From positions 5,001 to 69,000 of the forward strand of contig JAHIQI010000066.1 of assembly GCA_018902755.1 (NCBI GenBank): a stretch of DNA of 64,000 nucleotides, read 5' to 3'. Shown here piece after piece: positions 61,362 to 64,000 of the stretch (positions within the stretch are counted from its first letter, which is position 1; each line of letters starts with the position of its first letter). Made by a program: the position numbers and the translations under genes. A model generated the notes under the pieces. The model had not been told where the DNA came from and did no database searches. It saw only the letters and a program-made list of their open reading frames with translations. This DNA comes from Pseudomonadota bacterium. Its GTDB lineage: Bacteria > Desulfobacterota > Desulfarculia > Desulfarculales > Desulfarculaceae.

Positions 61362-62372
61362 TTAGTAGTGTTCCGGCTTGGGCTCGCGGGTCATCAGCTC
61401 GTGCAGGGCGTCCTCCGGATGGGTGCCCCGATAGATGACCCCTTCCACCGCCTCGATGATGGGCATCTCCACGCCCTTGCGCTGGGCCAGGGACAGGATG
61501 GTCCTGGTGTTTTTCACCCCCTCGGCCACTTGGCGCATGGAGGAGGTGATCTCCTCTATGGTCTCGCCCTTGGCCAGGCGGGTGCCCACGGTGCGGTTGC
61601 GGCTCAGCGAGCCGGTGCAGGTGAGCACCAGGTCACCCAGACCGGCCAGACCGGCCAGGGTGGCCAGGTCCGCCCCCAGGCTGAGCCCCAGACGGGTCAT
61701 CTCGGCCAGGCCCCGGGTGATCATGGCGCTCATGGCGTTGTGGCCCAGCTCCAGGCCCGCCACCATGCCCGCGGCGATGGCCAGGGGGTTCTTGACCGCC
61801 CCGCCCAACTCCACGCCGATGATGTCGCTGCTGGTATAGACCCTGAAGCGCGGCCCGGCAAAGGCGGCCTGCACCGCCTGGGCCACCTCGGGGCGCCCGC
61901 TGGCCACGGTCACCGCGGTGGGGGCGCCGCCCGCCACCTCCTTGGCGAAGCTGGGACCGGACAGGGCGGCCAGATGGGCCTGGTGCTCCGGGGCCAGCAC
62001 GTCGGCGGCCACCTGGCACATGGTGAAGCCGGTCTCGCCCTCGATGCCCTTGGAGCAGGCCACGATGTCGGCCTGGGCGGGCAGGTGGGGAGCGGCCTGG
62101 CCCAGCACGGCCCGGAAGACGTGGGTGGGCATCACCAGCACCACCAGCCCGGCCCCGGTGAGGGCCTGGGCCATGTCGCTGGCGCCCTTCAGCTCCGGGT
62201 GCAGCTTGAAGCCCGGCAGAAACACCGGGTTGGCGTGCTCCTCGTTTATGGCTTGGGCCACCTCGGGCTCGTAGGCCCACAGGCGCACCTCGTGGCCCGC
62301 GCGGGCCAGGTGATCGGCCAAGGCCGTGCCCCAGGCGCCCGCCCCCACCACCGTCACCTTCAGCTTAGGCAT
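61362..62372 (-). CDS. gpsA: glycerol-3-phosphate dehydrogenase [NAD(P)+]
   Basis: 336 residues. Reduces dihydroxyacetone phosphate to sn-glycerol-3-phosphate for phospholipid synthesis. Nucleotide-binding VVGAGAWGTALADHLA, CSKGIEGETG, ALSGPSFAKEVAGGAPTAV, the catalytic Lys in GGAVKNPLAIAAG, and NAMSAMITRGLAEM. Its ATG overlaps the gyrA stop (8 bases), so it is translationally coupled to gyrA. Confidence 0.97.
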   Translation of the reverse strand: MPKLKVTVVGAGAWGTALADHLARAGHEVRLWAYEPEVAQAINEEHANPVFLPGFKLHPELKGASDMAQALTGAGLVVLVMPTHVFRAVLGQAAPHLPAQADIVACSKGIEGETGFTMCQVAADVLAPEHQAHLAALSGPSFAKEVAGGAPTAVTVASGRPEVAQAVQAAFAGPRFRVYTSSDIIGVELGGAVKNPLAIAAGMVAGLELGHNAMSAMITRGLAEMTRLGLSLGADLATLAGLAGLGDLVLTCTGSLSRNRTVGTRLAKGETIEEITSSMRQVAEGVKNTRTILSLAQRKGVEMPIIEAVEGVIYRGTHPEDALHELMTREPKPEHY

Positions 62373-64000
62373 CTTCCTCTCCGTTTAGGGGCGCGGCGGC
62401 CGGGGCCTCGTCGTCCTCGCCTTGGTCCAGGCCGCTGTCAGGATCGTCGTCGGCCTCGGCCAGGCGGGCCAGGGCCACCAGGCGCTCGCTGGGCTCCAGG
62501 CCGATGAGCTTGACTCCCTGGGTGTTGCGGCCCAACACGTTGATGCCGCCCACCTTCATGCGGATGATCTTGCCCTGGTCGGAGATGAGCATCATCTCGT
62601 GTTCGTCGTCCACCACCACCGCGCCCACCACCGGGCCGTTGCGCTCGGAGGTCTTGATGGTGATGACCCCCTTGCCGCCCCGGTTTTGCAGCGGGTACTC
62701 GTCCAGACGGGTGCGCTTGCCGAAGCCGTGGCTGGTCACGGTGAGCACCGTGGGGGTGCCGGCCACCGCCTCCATGGCCACCACCATGTCGTCGTCGATC
62801 AGCTCGATGCCCTTGACCCCGGCGGCGACGCGGCCCATGGAGCGCACGTTCTCCTCGTCGAAGCGGATGGCCTTGCCCTGGCGGGTGGCCAAGAAGACCT
62901 CCATGTCGCCGTCGGTGAGCCGGGCGGAGACCAGGCGGTCGCCCTCGGCCAGGTTGATGGCGATGATGCCTCCGGCGCGGGGGCGGCTGAAGGCCATGAG
63001 GTCGGTCTTCTTCACGGTGCCCCCGGAAGTGGCCATGAGCACGTGGCGGCCTTCGCTGAACTCCTTGACCGCCAGCACCGTGGTCACCTTCTCGCCGCCC
63101 TCGGTGTTCACCAGGTTGACGATGGCCTTGCCCTTGGAGGCCCGGCCCGCCTGGGGCAGCTCGTGCACCTTGAGCCAGAATAGGCGGCCGGTGTCGGTGA
63201 AGATGAGCAGGTAGTGGTGGGTGGAGGCCACGAAGAGCTTCTCCACGAAGTCCTCGTCCTTGGTGCCCATGCCCTTCTTGCCCTTGCCGCCCCGGTGCTG
63301 GGACCGGTAGAGACTGGCCGGGGTGCGCTTTATGTAGCCGGTGTGGCTAAGCGTCACCACCATGTCCTCTTCGGCGATCATGTCCTCCAGGTCGATCTCG
63401 CTGCTCTTGGCCACGATCTCGGTGCGCCTGGCGTCGCCGAAGTCGCGGTTGAGCTCCAGGGTCTCCTCCCGGATGATCTGGCGCACCAACTGCTCGGAAG
63501 CCAGGATGGCCTTGAGGCGGGCGATCTCCTTGATGACCTCGCGGTACTCGGCCAGGATCTTGTCGCGCTCCAGGCCGGTGAGCCGCTGCAGGCGCATGTC
63601 CAAGATGGCCTGGGCCTGGATGTCGCTCAGCGACAGGCGCGACATCAAAAGCTCCTTGGCCTCGGCCGGGTTGGCCGAACCGCGGATCATCTTGATGACC
63701 TGGTCCAGGTTGTCCAGGGCGATCTTGAGGCCTTCCAGGATGTGGGCCCTGGCCTCGGCCTTGGCCAGCTCGAACTTGGTGCGCCGGATGATGATCTCCC
63801 GGCGGTGCTCGATGAAGTGGCCCAGGACCTGCTTGAGGTTGAGCACCTCGGGGCGGTTGTTGACGATGGCCAACATGTTGATGCCGAAGGTGCTCTGCAT
63901 GGCGGTGAACTTGAAAAGCTGGTTCATCACCACCTGGGGGATGGCGTCGCGCTTGAGCTCCAGGACCATGCGCATTCCGTCGCGGTCGGACTCGTCGCGG
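62365..64000 (-). CDS. gyrA: DNA gyrase subunit A, C-terminal part (gene enters from the right edge)
   Basis: About 545 residues of the 3' part; the 5' end lies outside the window. It begins inside the cleavage core at RDESDRDGMRMVLELKRDA, continues through the coiled-coil and C-gate region (MRLQRLTGLERDKILAEYRE), then the DNA-wrapping beta-pinwheel with the GyrA box HRGGKGKKG. The tail is acidic (DDPDSGLDQGEDDE), as often in GyrA. The gene stays open to the edge, so the Met at 63975 is internal. It is close upstream of gpsA on the same strand. Confidence 0.97.
   Translation of the reverse strand, partial: RDESDRDGMRMVLELKRDAIPQVVMNQLFKFTAMQSTFGINMLAIVNNRPEVLNLKQVLGHFIEHRREIIIRRTKFELAKAEARAHILEGLKIALDNLDQVIKMIRGSANPAEAKELLMSRLSLSDIQAQAILDMRLQRLTGLERDKILAEYREVIKEIARLKAILASEQLVRQIIREETLELNRDFGDARRTEIVAKSSEIDLEDMIAEEDMVVTLSHTGYIKRTPASLYRSQHRGGKGKKGMGTKDEDFVEKLFVASTHHYLLIFTDTGRLFWLKVHELPQAGRASKGKAIVNLVNTEGGEKVTTVLAVKEFSEGRHVLMATSGGTVKKTDLMAFSRPRAGGIIAINLAEGDRLVSARLTDGDMEVFLATRQGKAIRFDEENVRSMGRVAAGVKGIELIDDDMVVAMEAVAGTPTVLTVTSHGFGKRTRLDEYPLQNRGGKGVITIKTSERNGPVVGAVVVDDEHEMMLISDQGKIIRMKVGGINVLGRNTQGVKLIGLEPSERLVALARLAEADDDPDSGLDQGEDDEAPAAAPLNGEEDA

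Noticed and set aside
62365..63975. A separate 536-residue gyrase-like protein starting at Met 63975
   Set aside because: The frame is open to the window edge and the preceding codons encode RDESDRDG, part of the conserved GyrA core, so the Met is internal.

Overview
The window is GC-rich bacterial chromosome, very probably from a Desulfobacterota (former Deltaproteobacteria) anaerobe. I infer this from family content, not from a search: tandem b/b' ATP synthase subunits in an operon without a and c, a zapA-6S RNA-rny-ymdB string, DUF3786, a CooC-type nickel insertase, 4Fe-4S proteins and a PAS protein ending in a Cys-rich ribbon. A Desulfarculus-like lineage would fit, but the sequence alone does not prove it. 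The only 16S present is its first 45 bases or so, on the minus strand at the left edge.

Layout. 1-640: 5' end of a 16S gene with two tandem rrn promoters. 639-3235: a secreted protein of unknown function, a DUF4282 membrane protein and tyrS. 3400-5741: a small accessory patch with an HNH nuclease, an AbiGi-like protein and a complete MntA/HepT (MNT-HEPN) toxin-antitoxin pair. 5738-8131: a sulfotransferase-methyltransferase fusion and a frameshifted QueG-like Fe-S gene. 8239-14328 (minus): ymdB, rny, 6S RNA, zapA, a zapB-like gene, glmS and a GlmU lacking its acetyltransferase half. 14425-16141: an HxlR regulator divergent from a flavin-binding protein, and an outer-membrane barrel. 16446-22326 (minus): ATP synthase operon b'-b-delta-alpha-gamma-beta-epsilon. 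22570-29856 (minus): bactofilin, a TPR protein and the rod-shape operon mreB-mreC-mreD-mrdA-rodA. 30193-35683 (plus): the origin-type block rpmH-rnpA-yidD-yidC-khpB(jag)-mnmE-rsmG. 35700-38541: three parS-like sites around a PAS histidine kinase. 38891-48694: trmFO, rimO, a TtuA/Ncs6-type tRNA thiolase, an interrupted pentapeptide-repeat membrane protein, a winged-helix 4Fe-4S protein and a group 1/2-type sigma factor. 49103-59021: a cysteine synthase/cysteinyl-tRNA-synthetase-like fusion, a HicB-like protein, small secreted proteins, Smr, DUF3786, a His/Cys-rich putative [2Fe-2S] protein with CooC, GGCT and a frameshifted AsmA-like gene. 59143-64000: a PAS sensor, phosphodiester glycosidase, gpsA and the 3' part of gyrA.

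The rpmH-to-rsmG block, parS sites and gyrA place the window near the replication origin. I found no dnaA, parA, parB or DnaA-box cluster here. Cell-envelope functions dominate: MreBCD/RodA/PBP2, bactofilin, GlmS/GlmU, YidC and ZapA. tRNA modification (MnmE, TrmFO, TtuA) and ribosome modification (RimO, RsmG) form the second theme.

Intergenic DNA carries two related dispersed repeats. One is a 31-base hairpin led by GTAG (six copies). The other is a palindromic element of about 115-130 bases (at least six copies, two in tandem at 55135-55372).

Most unusual gene: the 775-residue CysK/M-CysRS fusion at 49770-52097. Its synthetase half keeps the zinc ligands but has lost both ATP-handling signatures (HIGH reads DLGL, KMSKS reads KASRV). 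Three genes carry single lesions (7404-8131, 44806-46125, 57506-59021). The two frameshifts lie in TTT runs and may be sequencing errors.
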